A stretch of 64,000 nt of DNA from Bacillus horti (GTDB lineage Bacteria; Bacillota; Bacilli; Caldalkalibacillales; JCM-10596): NCBI RefSeq assembly GCF_030813115.1, contig NZ_JAUSTY010000001.1:310001-374000 (forward strand). Reading direction: 5' to 3'. Each line of letters opens with the position of its first letter. Position 1 is the first letter of the stretch. Below, one piece after another: positions 49,644-57,697 of the stretch. The notes beneath the pieces are model-generated. The model was not told where the DNA came from, searched no databases, and saw nothing but the letters and a program-made list of their open reading frames with translations. The translations under genes were made by a program, and so were the position numbers.

Positions 49644-51014
49644 CTACAGTTCTTCCTTCTTATAGTTCTTAAGCTTATCTCTAAGGCCTCGTTCACTGAT
49701 CCCCAGTGTATCTGCTGTCTTTTTACGATGTCCCTTGTGAAGCTCTAGAGTCTGTAGGATGACCTCCTTCTCTATTTCCTTTAAACTTTTTCCAATAAGG
49801 CTTTTGATACTAGAATCAATGTTCTGTTTTTGAATAGAGAAATTAGCCTTAAGTCTAATTTGTTTTGCAAGATCCTCGGCCACAATGTGCTCCCCTTCGG
49901 TGATAACCATTGCAGCTTCAACAATATTGGCAAGCTCTCTAACGTTTCCCGGATAGTCATAGTGCATGATAATTTCAAACGCTTCCGGTGAGAATCCTTT
50001 TATTTCCTTACCTAGTTCTAGATTGAACTTTTGAATGAAATGCTGCAATAAAAAAGGAAGATCATCCTTCCTGTCTCTCAAAGGGGGTAGCTCTAGCTCA
50101 ATCACATTTAATCTAAAATAAAGATCCTCTCTAAACTCTCCTAGCCTTACCGCTTCCTTAAGATCACGATTTGTGGCCGCAATCACACGAACATTTAGTT
50201 GAACCGCATCATTTGAACCTAAAGGTGTAACCTCTCTCTGCTGAATAACCCTAAGAAGCTTGGATTGTAGCGTTAATGGCATATCCCCAATCTCATCTAA
50301 AAAGATTGACCCTTGATTCGCTATTTGAAACTTGCCCATTCTTTGGGTTACTGCTCCAGTGAAAGCCCCCTTTTCATGACCGAAAAGCTCACTTTCCAGC
50401 AAATGCTCTGGAATCGCCGCACAGTTGACTACTTCAAAATGTTCTTTTTTTCGTTTTCCAGAGAAATGTATGGCTCTTGCTACAAGCTCCTTCCCTGTCC
50501 CACTTTCTCCTGTGATACACACATTAGTGTCGATATCCTTTAGCTTACCTATAAGCTGATAAATCTTTCTCATCGAGGAACTCTTGCCAATCATACCCTG
50601 ATAGCCATATTTTTTTTCAAGCTCTTGACTAAGGTACTCCACCTGACTGTTTAATTTTTTGACATGTAGCGCCTGTTTTATGAGTGTATGAATCTCATCA
50701 ACATTAACTGGCTTTGTCACATAAGAATAGGCTCCTTTTTTAATTGCATCAACGGAGGAAGAGATACTGCCATAAGCCGTCATGATAATAACAATAAGAT
50801 CTGGTTGATCTGCTTTAAGTTCCTGCAACACATCTAATCCGTTCACAGAGCCTATTTTTAAGTCTAACAAACACACATCAAAAGTTTTCTGCTTTATCCA
50901 CTGGATTCCTTGATGGGGATCTGTTGTTGTCAGAACATGATAGTCATCCTCCATAGCAAATTGTAAGGAGGAACATATGGATAGTTCGTCATCAATGATT
51001 AGTAATTGATTCAT
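49644..51014 (-). CDS. Sigma-54-dependent response regulator, NtrC/AtoC type
   Basis: Regulator of 456 residues: receiver domain (1-115) with phosphate-accepting D51; sigma-54 AAA+ domain with Walker A GESGTGKE at 169-176 and the sigma-54 contact loop GAFTGA at 216-221; C-terminal Fis-type helix-turn-helix (HRKKTADTLGISERGLRDKL). It is encoded next to the kinase at 51.0-53.1 kb and just ahead of a TAXI-TRAP operon with a sigma-54 promoter, so it very probably activates that operon. The sigma-54 gene is not in the window. Confidence 0.94.
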   Translation of the reverse strand: MNQLLIIDDELSICSSLQFAMEDDYHVLTTTDPHQGIQWIKQKTFDVCLLDLKIGSVNGLDVLQELKADQPDLIVIIMTAYGSISSSVDAIKKGAYSYVTKPVNVDEIHTLIKQALHVKKLNSQVEYLSQELEKKYGYQGMIGKSSSMRKIYQLIGKLKDIDTNVCITGESGTGKELVARAIHFSGKRKKEHFEVVNCAAIPEHLLESELFGHEKGAFTGAVTQRMGKFQIANQGSIFLDEIGDMPLTLQSKLLRVIQQREVTPLGSNDAVQLNVRVIAATNRDLKEAVRLGEFREDLYFRLNVIELELPPLRDRKDDLPFLLQHFIQKFNLELGKEIKGFSPEAFEIIMHYDYPGNVRELANIVEAAMVITEGEHIVAEDLAKQIRLKANFSIQKQNIDSSIKSLIGKSLKEIEKEVILQTLELHKGHRKKTADTLGISERGLRDKLKNYKKEEL

Positions 51015-51017
51015 ATC

Positions 51018-53132
51018 TTACTTCTCCCTTCTAAAGGATAGAGTAACTGTCGTTCCTTTTCCAACTATACTTTCGATTTCCATTTCTCCATTGTTTTCTT
51101 TAATGTATTGATAGGATAAAGCAAGACCTAATCCAACCCCATTAGATTTTGTGGTATAAAAGGGTTCCATCACTCTTTTAATTTGCTTTTCACTCATTCC
51201 AATTCCCTGATCAGTCACTTGAATATATACCATTCCTTTTGCATGTCCCTCTTCATTCCATGATCGAATCGTAATATCAGCATAAGAACTTTCACTTTCT
51301 ACCCTTTCCTTCTCATCTAACGCTTCTACCGAATTAATAATTAGATTAATTAGAACCTGTTTAAGCTGATTTGGGTCTACCTTTATTTCTAAGTCCGGCT
51401 TTAAAATTGTTTCTACCTTATACCCTTTTATTTCTACAGCTTTAAGAAATAGGGGGGCTGCCGATTCGATGAATGAGGCAACATTAATCCGCTCAAACTT
51501 TTGACCAGCGGGCTTAGCATAATCAATCAGACCTTCAATTAACTCATTTAATCGTTCAATCTCCTTTGGTACATGGTGACTGATTTCCTCTTGGAATCGT
51601 AAATTTTGAATTTTGTTCGGGATCAGCTCTACAAATGTTTTAATTGAGGTTAATGGATTTCTTATTTCATGTGCAATTCCAGCTACCAGCTGACTTAATG
51701 CTCTACTTTTCTCCTGCTCAAACATTTGATCACGCAGGTGACGTTCATCCGTAATATCCTCAAAGGATAAAATGACTCCTGAAATCTTCTTTTGATAATC
51801 ATTAAGGGGATACGCATAGTAGCGAAGGTACACCTCTTCCCCCCGATTACCACTTAATGTATGCGATTCTATTTCACCATGAAATTGCTTACCTTTATCA
51901 AGAATATCCCGTATCTTGGAATCCAGAACCTCTTTCATTACGGGATTCAATTTATAGGAGACTCCGTTCACTTTGCTTTTCAAATTCATCGTATGAGTGG
52001 CCTTCTCATTCATTGATGTGATAATACCTGCACGATCTATTGTAACGATTGCTCTTGGGCTACTTTCAAGAATTTGTTTAGTGAGCTGATCACTATTTTT
52101 TACTTCTGTCGCTCGTATGGCTAATGATTCATTTAATTGATTCACATCCTCAGTTCTAATTCTAACTTGCTTTTTCAATTGCCTATTCCAACAAATTCCC
52201 AGAAAAAAAATACAACCGATAAATAAACCACTAATGGTAATGATCCGAATCATCATTTCCATCCGTTGCTGCAATTCACCATGTTCATCTACAAACCATT
52301 GCTCATGGATCTGTTTATACGTCCCCTGTACTTTAATTTCATTCAAGCCTTCGTTAAGAAATTGAAGTAATGAGTAGTCCTGCTGTCTAACAGCCATCGT
52401 ATATTCGATAGGCATAACATAACGGTCCACAAAAATAAAATGCTCCTGAACCCCATACTCTTCAAGGAGCTTCTCCGCTGTCACAGCATTTCCTACAAAA
52501 GCATCGGCCCTACCTTCCAGTAATAGCCTGAACGCATCTCTCTGGTTTGAGGTGACATGATATTTGATTCTTCTAATGTTTTGTAAAAATTCATATTCAA
52601 GTGTATCTTTTTCTAGAGCCACAATTCTTTCCGACAGCTCTGCCAAATTACTAATGGTGGATGAATGCTGAACAGGTACTAGCATCCCAACTTCAGACGT
52701 ATAATAACGCTCCGTAAAATTAATGTCATCTACATAATTGGCCCTATACGGCACCCCAAGTAAAACGTCTACTCGTTCCTCTTTTAGAGCCTGGACCTTA
52801 TCACCTGTCCTTACTGGAACCCACTCCAAGGTTAAATCTCCCCAATCAGCAACCGATTTCATAATATCAATATTAAAGCCCTTGTATTCCCCTAGCTCTT
52901 CAAACTGATAAGGAGGGAGCAAAGGATCAAAGCCAATACGTAATGGGGAAGGCTCCTCCCCAGCTTGGTTATTCAAGGAAAGATCTCTAGCATATACATG
53001 ATGCTTTAAGAAAGAATCGAACATATAAGGAATTGTAATGACAGCGGCAACAACACAACACACCGCAACCGCAATAGTAAAATTCCACTTCTTACGGCTT
53101 GAAGTGCGTTTAACGAATTGTTCACGCTTCAA
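51018..53132 (-). CDS. Sensor histidine kinase with extracellular solute-binding domain
   Basis: Membrane kinase of 704 residues. TM1 (about 17-37), an extracellular SBP_bac_3-type ligand domain (about 63-285; LRIGFDPLLPPYQFEELGEYKG at its start), TM2 (about 295-315), a PAS domain (about 350-465), then HisKA with H488 in GIAHEIRNPLTS and an ATPase domain (NLIINSVEAL, DQGIGM, GVGLGLALSYQYI). The ligand domain belongs to a family that binds amino acids and similar polar compounds, so it probably senses the substrate of the adjacent TAXI-TRAP importer. It ends 3 bases before the regulator starts. Confidence 0.94.
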   Translation of the reverse strand: MKREQFVKRTSSRKKWNFTIAVAVCCVVAAVITIPYMFDSFLKHHVYARDLSLNNQAGEEPSPLRIGFDPLLPPYQFEELGEYKGFNIDIMKSVADWGDLTLEWVPVRTGDKVQALKEERVDVLLGVPYRANYVDDINFTERYYTSEVGMLVPVQHSSTISNLAELSERIVALEKDTLEYEFLQNIRRIKYHVTSNQRDAFRLLLEGRADAFVGNAVTAEKLLEEYGVQEHFIFVDRYVMPIEYTMAVRQQDYSLLQFLNEGLNEIKVQGTYKQIHEQWFVDEHGELQQRMEMMIRIITISGLFIGCIFFLGICWNRQLKKQVRIRTEDVNQLNESLAIRATEVKNSDQLTKQILESSPRAIVTIDRAGIITSMNEKATHTMNLKSKVNGVSYKLNPVMKEVLDSKIRDILDKGKQFHGEIESHTLSGNRGEEVYLRYYAYPLNDYQKKISGVILSFEDITDERHLRDQMFEQEKSRALSQLVAGIAHEIRNPLTSIKTFVELIPNKIQNLRFQEEISHHVPKEIERLNELIEGLIDYAKPAGQKFERINVASFIESAAPLFLKAVEIKGYKVETILKPDLEIKVDPNQLKQVLINLIINSVEALDEKERVESESSYADITIRSWNEEGHAKGMVYIQVTDQGIGMSEKQIKRVMEPFYTTKSNGVGLGLALSYQYIKENNGEMEIESIVGKGTTVTLSFRREK

Positions 53133-53335
53133 TGAAAAAAACCTCTCATTCTAATCCCTCCTCTATAAACAAACCGGTGACGAAAATGTACCATGATTAC
53201 CAAACAAATGTCCACTCTTCTGAGTATAAGATCCTTTATTCGTCACTCCATCAAAAACTTCGTTATAAATAAGAGCTAGAGAACCTTAGCTTTCTAAGTG
53301 ACTATCTATCTCTGAATATATGAGCTCTGATTATA

Positions 53336-53376
53336 CAAAAAAGAGCCTACCCGACAGATACGTTTGGATAAGCTCT
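53336..53376 (-). terminator. Terminator after the small gene 53391-53591
   Basis: Minus strand AGAGCTTATCC pairs with GGGTAGGCTCT (53366-53376 with 53342-53352, two G-T pairs), then T6. Confidence 0.75.
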
Positions 53377-53390
53377 TCCTATTCACTACG

Positions 53391-53591
53391 TTATTTCAAC
53401 TTTCGATCAAATTGCTCACATAATCTCATGCTTTCCTCATAATCCTTTTCACGTTGACGTTCAACTTTAAGCTGTGTCTCAAAACAGTTTTCATATTGCG
53501 CATAGCTAATACCATGTGCTTGATATAAAGCTGTTTCCATTGACGCTGTTGGCTCTAGTTTACTTGATGAGATAATAAACCATCCTTTCAA
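53391..53591 (-). CDS. Small hypothetical protein with unclear start
   Basis: Up to 66 residues, mostly helical and charged at the C-terminal end (AQYENCFETQLKVERQREKDYEESMRLCEQFDRKLK). The frame opens with TTG, but AAAGGA lies right after that codon, so the true start may be an ATT a few codons in, or the ATG of METALYQ. A terminator follows at once, and an inverted repeat (GTACA...TGTAC near 53598-53625) lies upstream. The 53592-53839 gap holds no other gene. I do not recognise the family. Confidence 0.45.
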   Translation of the reverse strand: MKGWFIISSSKLEPTASMETALYQAHGISYAQYENCFETQLKVERQREKDYEESMRLCEQFDRKLK

Positions 53592-53839
53592 ATTTGGGTA
53601 CAGTCTCCACGTTGAGACGCTGTACTATTTTTGGTGGAAGCTTGCTTGTAAGCATTTCTTACAGCGTTTTTCCAACATGTTTATTATATAACCGTTCTAC
53701 CTAGAGACCAAACGTCATAATTTCCTATATTCATTGCCTCTTCCTACTCCTTATAACTCTCCCTGACATACCTGAGCCATCCATTCATTTCCTTACAAAT
53801 ACCACTAAATCCTCGTTTTATAGGCTAGATTATCAGATT

Positions 53840-54205
53840 TTAATGCTTCGTGTTTAATTGGGCTAGGCAATCTTGGACAAGGGTAACCCCTTGGCTCATC
53901 ACAGCCCCGCCACCTATAGCTGCACATACTCCAATAACCTCTAATATCTCTTGCTCAGTAGCTCCGTGATGAATTGCTTCATTAGTATGGTACACAATAC
54001 AGTATTCATCCTGTGCATACAAACTGATTCCCAAAGCCATAAGCTGCTTCATCTTTTGATCAATGTCTCCGGCTGCAAAGCAGGCTCCTGTGAAATCCAT
54101 ATAGCTGCGGGCAATACTAGGAAGCTTTTCTTCAAACTGCCCAAGGCCCTCCTTATAATCTTGAATCCATAATTCTACTTCACTTTCCATATATTCTTCC
54201 TGCAT
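53840..54205 (-). CDS. Carboxymuconolactone decarboxylase-family (AhpD-like) protein
   Basis: A 121-residue all-helical protein of the CMD/AhpD-like superfamily. The core LMALGISLYAQDEYCIVYHTNEAIHHGATEQEILE is typical. In AhpD the active site is Glu-...-Cys-x2-Cys-x3-His; here the first cysteine and the His are kept (CIVYH), but the second cysteine is absent, as in the YurZ/YdfG type. True decarboxylation is unlikely; peroxide or redox roles are guesses. AAGGGAG precedes ATG. A 13-bp tandem repeat lies 36 bases upstream. Confidence 0.82.
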   Translation of the reverse strand: MQEEYMESEVELWIQDYKEGLGQFEEKLPSIARSYMDFTGACFAAGDIDQKMKQLMALGISLYAQDEYCIVYHTNEAIHHGATEQEILEVIGVCAAIGGGAVMSQGVTLVQDCLAQLNTKH

Positions 54206-54240
54206 GCTATCGTCTCCCTTCAGTCAATTTCAATTTGAAT

Positions 54241-54308
54241 ACTTTTTACAGATACTTTTTACAGATGCTTTTTACAGATGCTTTTTACAGATGCTTTTTT
54301 AGATGCTT
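54241..54308. repeat. 13-bp tandem repeat upstream of the CMD gene
   Basis: Minus strand unit GCATCTGTAAAAA repeated about five times, with the copies nearest the gene changed to GTATCTGTAAAAA and the far copy shortened. Such an array can gain or lose units by slippage. Confidence 0.9.
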
Positions 54309-54424
54309 TACTACGTTTATACTCAGTAAGATACCCATTCCTTTTTCTGCTTATCCAGCACAGCAATTAAAAAGCTTGATTGTTCCTAGGATAAGTTGAC
54401 TAAGGCTTGGTATCCTAAGTTAAA

Positions 54425-54465
54425 GAAAAAACTAGACAAATGACGTAAACGTCACTCATCTAGTT
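54425..54465 (-). terminator. Terminator of metNIQ
   Basis: AACTAGA (54430-54436) pairs with TCTAGTT (54459-54465), with inner TGACGT/ACGTCA; T6 follows on the minus strand. Confidence 0.8.
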
Positions 54466-54486
54466 CATCTTTCTCCTGCCCCATTT

Positions 54487-55371
54487 TTAGAAGGCTGGTA
54501 TAACATTTCCTTCATATTTCTCTAGGATATAATCACGCACTTCTGGTGAATTTAGGGCTTCTGCTAATTTTTGAATTCCTTCATCGTTCTGGTTTGCTTC
54601 TAAAGCAGCCAAAACATTAACGTATGGATTGTTATCTGGCTCCTCAAGAATCAGAGAATCCTCTGCTGGTGATAATCCTGCTTGCAGTGCATAGTTCGTG
54701 TTAATGATAGCCAAATCGCCATCTACATAGGCCTGCGCTAACGTAGCAGCTTCTACACCTCTAAATTCAAAATTGTGTGGGTTGTCTACGATATCGCGAA
54801 CAGTTCCGTAGAAGCCAACTCCTTCAGCTAAAGTAATAAGTCCTTTAGATTCTAAAAGAGCAAGCACTCTTCCTTCCTCTGACACAGCGTCTGGATGTAG
54901 GATCAACGCTCCATCTGGAAGGTCCTCAATGGAATCATAGCGATCAGAGTAACCACCCATCGGCTCGATATGAACACCTGCTACTTCAACTAATCCGTAA
55001 TTATGCTCTTCATTTTGAGACGTTAGATAAGGAATGTGCTGGAAGAAGTTAGCATCTAAATCTCCCTCAAACAAGTTTTTGTTCGGTAGGATATAATCCT
55101 GGAATACAGTAACCTCTAAGCTAATTCCTTGCTCTTCTAATAATGGAGCAACCACTTCTTCTAAAATTTCAGCATGTGGAACAGCTGTAGCTCCAACCTT
55201 AAGCACCTGAGTTTCTGTTTCATTCGTGTTCTCCTCCGTACCTTCTGACGGAGTTTCTCCTTGATTCTGCTCCTCATTTGGTGCTGATTCCTCACCTTGA
55301 CCACAAGCTACTGCAACTAATGAAACAATTAGTAGTAGTGCTAATAATATAAATCCTTTTCTTTTTAACAT
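54487..55371 (-). CDS. metQ: Methionine ABC transporter substrate-binding lipoprotein
   Basis: NlpA-family receptor of about 294 residues. I start at MLKRKGFILLALLL because AGGAG lies 8 bases before it; the frame is open 23 codons further, without a ribosome site. Signal peptide ends VAVAC (cysteine 23), followed by a Glu/Asn/Thr linker. Core: VLKVGATAVPHAEILE, DANFFQHIPYL and INTNYALQAGL, all typical of MetQ. It binds D- or L-methionine and delivers it to MetNI. Third gene of the operon, separated from metI by a hairpin. Confidence 0.94.
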   Translation of the reverse strand: MLKRKGFILLALLLIVSLVAVACGQGEESAPNEEQNQGETPSEGTEENTNETETQVLKVGATAVPHAEILEEVVAPLLEEQGISLEVTVFQDYILPNKNLFEGDLDANFFQHIPYLTSQNEEHNYGLVEVAGVHIEPMGGYSDRYDSIEDLPDGALILHPDAVSEEGRVLALLESKGLITLAEGVGFYGTVRDIVDNPHNFEFRGVEAATLAQAYVDGDLAIINTNYALQAGLSPAEDSLILEEPDNNPYVNVLAALEANQNDEGIQKLAEALNSPEVRDYILEKYEGNVIPAF

Positions 55372-55410
55372 CTGACCTACTCCTCTTTTATCTGAATTAA
55401 TTATATTAGA

Positions 55411-55435
55411 AAAACTTGGCTTATCGCCAAGTTTT
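55411..55435 (-). other. Hairpin between metI and metQ
   Basis: AAAACTTGGC (55411-55420) pairs perfectly with GCCAAGTTTT (55426-55435), T-rich on both sides. It may reduce or uncouple transcription between metI and metQ. GAAAGTATAAAA at about 55488-55499 resembles a fragment of the dispersed repeat's long stem. Confidence 0.6.
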
Positions 55436-55513
55436 GGCAAAAGCCTTAGTTTATCTTATACTATCTACCTTTGAGCTTATAAATTCTGAAAGTATAAAAA
55501 CCTCATTGCTTGC

Positions 55514-56191
55514 TTAGCGCTTATCTATCTGCTTGACAATAAGATCTCCTACCGATTGAATGAGCTGCACAAGAATCACAATGATTACGGTAGCTACAAG
55601 AGTTATCTCCAAATTATTACCTTGGAACCCATAACGATAAGCGATATACCCTAATCCTCCTGCACCAATGACCCCTGCCATAGCCGTATAGCCTATAAGT
55701 GCAATTCCAGTTACCGTAAGACCTGAGACAATAGCAGGCAAGGATTCAGGAAGTAAAACTTTATAAATGATCTTTAGATTGCTAGCACCCATCGCTTTAG
55801 CCGCCTCGACAACCCCTTTTGGAATTTCTCGAAGCCCTATCTCCACTAATCGTGCGTAAAAGGGAGCAGAAGAAACAACTAGAGCGGGAATCGCTGCTGA
55901 TGTCCCAATTCCACTTCCTATAATAATGCGCACATAGGGCATCAGGATAATAATTAGAATAATAAAAGGGATAGATCGTAGGACATTAACCACAAATCCT
56001 GCTGATTTATAAAAAATCTGGCTTTCCCAAGGGTTCCCCTTAGCCGTCATATAAAGCAAAATTCCTAAAGGAATACCCAATAGAGCTGTAAAAAGAAGCG
56101 ATACACCCGTCATATAGAGGGTTTCTACAACTCCTTCCCAAATCGTATCCCAATACACATTCGGTAAAACCTGCTCTAACCAATTCATCAT
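55514..56191 (-). CDS. metI: Methionine ABC transporter permease
   Basis: Membrane subunit (MetP in B. subtilis), 225 residues with five transmembrane segments and the ABC coupling-loop motif EAAKAMGASNLKIIYKVLLPES near 127-148. NVLRSIPFIILII is typical of the MetI family. It overlaps metN by 4 bases, so the two are translationally coupled. Confidence 0.95.
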   Translation of the reverse strand: MMNWLEQVLPNVYWDTIWEGVVETLYMTGVSLLFTALLGIPLGILLYMTAKGNPWESQIFYKSAGFVVNVLRSIPFIILIIILMPYVRIIIGSGIGTSAAIPALVVSSAPFYARLVEIGLREIPKGVVEAAKAMGASNLKIIYKVLLPESLPAIVSGLTVTGIALIGYTAMAGVIGAGGLGYIAYRYGFQGNNLEITLVATVIIVILVQLIQSVGDLIVKQIDKR

Positions 56192-57204
56192 CCTACTAAC
56201 ACTTCCACTTCTACCTGCTGCTCCTGAAGAAATTGAATCGCCCTATTGATCTCAGCCTCAGAACCTGTCAGATGTAAAAACAGCGTACCGTATGAGGAAT
56301 CCTTCAATTTATTTATCTTTCCTTGAACGACATTCACATCAACATCACAGCTTCTTATTAATTTTGAAAGAATGGGCTGCCCGGAAGTCTGTACTAAGAA
56401 GTGACACTGCACAACCTTTCCTTCTGCAATATTCCATTCCGCTTGAGCCTCCAAGGCTTCACTTGATTCAGTAATCTGTTTGACAAAATCCTTTGTGATT
56501 TGCTGCTTAGGCTCTTTAAAGACCTGAAGAACCTGACCAAGCTCGACTACCCTTCCCTCCTCCATAACAGCTACACGGTCACATATCTTTTGAATGACAT
56601 GCATCTCATGAGTAATTAGGATAATCGTTAGCCCTAGCTTCTGGTTAATATCCTTTAGCAATTCAAGAATGGAATCTGTTGTTTTTGGATCCAAGGCGGA
56701 CGTAGCTTCATCACAAAGTAAAACAGTGGGTTGATTGGCTAGCGCTCTAGCAATCCCTACACGCTGCTTTTGACCTCCACTAAGCTGAGAAGGGTATTGC
56801 TGTTCTTTACCCTCTAGGCCAACTAAACGAATAAGCTCGTGCACACGCTCCTGCCTAACCGACTTAGGAACATTAGCAACCTCTAATGGTAATGCGATAT
56901 TATCAAAAACGGTTCGTGACCAAAGGAGATTAAAATGCTGAAAGATCATCCCTATCTTCTGCCTTTTAACTCGCAGATCTCTAGACGATAAACGACTGAT
57001 AGGAACTCCATCTATCCAAATTTCTCCCTCTGTCTGACGTTCAAGCTGATTAATCATTCTGATTAATGTGCTTTTCCCTGCCCCGCTGTATCCAATAACG
57101 CCAAAAATTTCACCCTTCTCAACGTTAAGGCTTACCTGATCAACAGCCTTAATCTTTTTTTGACCTGATTTAAATAGCTTTGCAACACCTTTAATTTCAA
57201 TCAT
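56188..57204 (-). CDS. metN: Methionine ABC transporter ATP-binding protein
   Basis: ATPase of about 338 residues: Walker A GYSGAGKST, signature LSGGQKQR, Walker B VLLCDEATSALD, then a C-terminal NIL regulatory domain (about 262-338), which binds methionine and causes transinhibition. I use ATG of MIEIKGVAKLF, the normal family start, preceded by AGGTGAGAC; an in-frame GTG three codons upstream is the alternative. First gene after a SAM-I riboswitch; a 260-base leader with no other recognised feature separates them. Confidence 0.96.
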   Translation of the reverse strand: MIEIKGVAKLFKSGQKKIKAVDQVSLNVEKGEIFGVIGYSGAGKSTLIRMINQLERQTEGEIWIDGVPISRLSSRDLRVKRQKIGMIFQHFNLLWSRTVFDNIALPLEVANVPKSVRQERVHELIRLVGLEGKEQQYPSQLSGGQKQRVGIARALANQPTVLLCDEATSALDPKTTDSILELLKDINQKLGLTIILITHEMHVIQKICDRVAVMEEGRVVELGQVLQVFKEPKQQITKDFVKQITESSEALEAQAEWNIAEGKVVQCHFLVQTSGQPILSKLIRSCDVDVNVVQGKINKLKDSSYGTLFLHLTGSEAEINRAIQFLQEQQVEVEVLVG

Positions 57205-57475
57205 TTGTCTCACCTGCTTCCTGTTAAAGAGTATGTCAGATTCATTTCCCTCTCATACTCTGCACTTCGTACAAAGGAGTATGACGCATAGTTAAACTCC
57301 TAATGTGTATTATTCTAATTTTTCCAATATGTTTACTAAGGGTATAAACATCAGGAAATCCTAGCAGCTTACCAATTCTATCTTGGTAACTGCCTTATGT
57401 GTTTAATCTAAGAAAAGAAAGAATAAAATGAGCATACACCATTACCAATAGCTTCTCTTAGGTTTAAGAAAAAAC

Positions 57476-57640
57476 AAAAAATCCCTCAGCTTCAAAAGCC
57501 GAAGGATAAGATTAACGTTCTCATCCACTCATCTTTCGAAGACATCATCTTCGCAGGATTTGGCACCTTTCCGATTCCAGTTGGATCGGCGGTTGCCGGG
57601 TTTCATAGGGCCAGTCCCTCCACCACTCTTGATAAGAGTT
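57476..57640 (-). promoter_or_regulatory. SAM-I riboswitch (S-box) with terminator, controlling metNIQ
   Basis: The minus strand carries the S-box signature: CTCTTATC-AAGAG at the 5' P1 side (57626-57638), GGTGGAGGGACTGGCCC, ATGAAACCCGGCAACC and GATGAG closing P1 (57528-57533). It is followed by a 12-bp hairpin ATCCTTCGGCTT...AAGCTGAGGGAT and T6 (57476-57507). The family binds S-adenosylmethionine and ends transcription when it is plentiful, so methionine uptake rises on methionine starvation. Confidence 0.96.
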
Positions 57641-57666
57641 TTTACGTTCAATTCAATTGTGTATTG

Positions 57667-57695
57667 ATATTACCACAGGAAAGAAAATTTGTAAA
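57667..57695 (-). promoter_or_regulatory. Candidate sigma-A promoter of the S-box transcript
   Basis: Minus strand TTTACA (57690-57695), 17-base spacer, TAATAT (57667-57672), directly after the rsgI stop codon. Confidence 0.55.
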
Positions 57696-57697
57696 TA

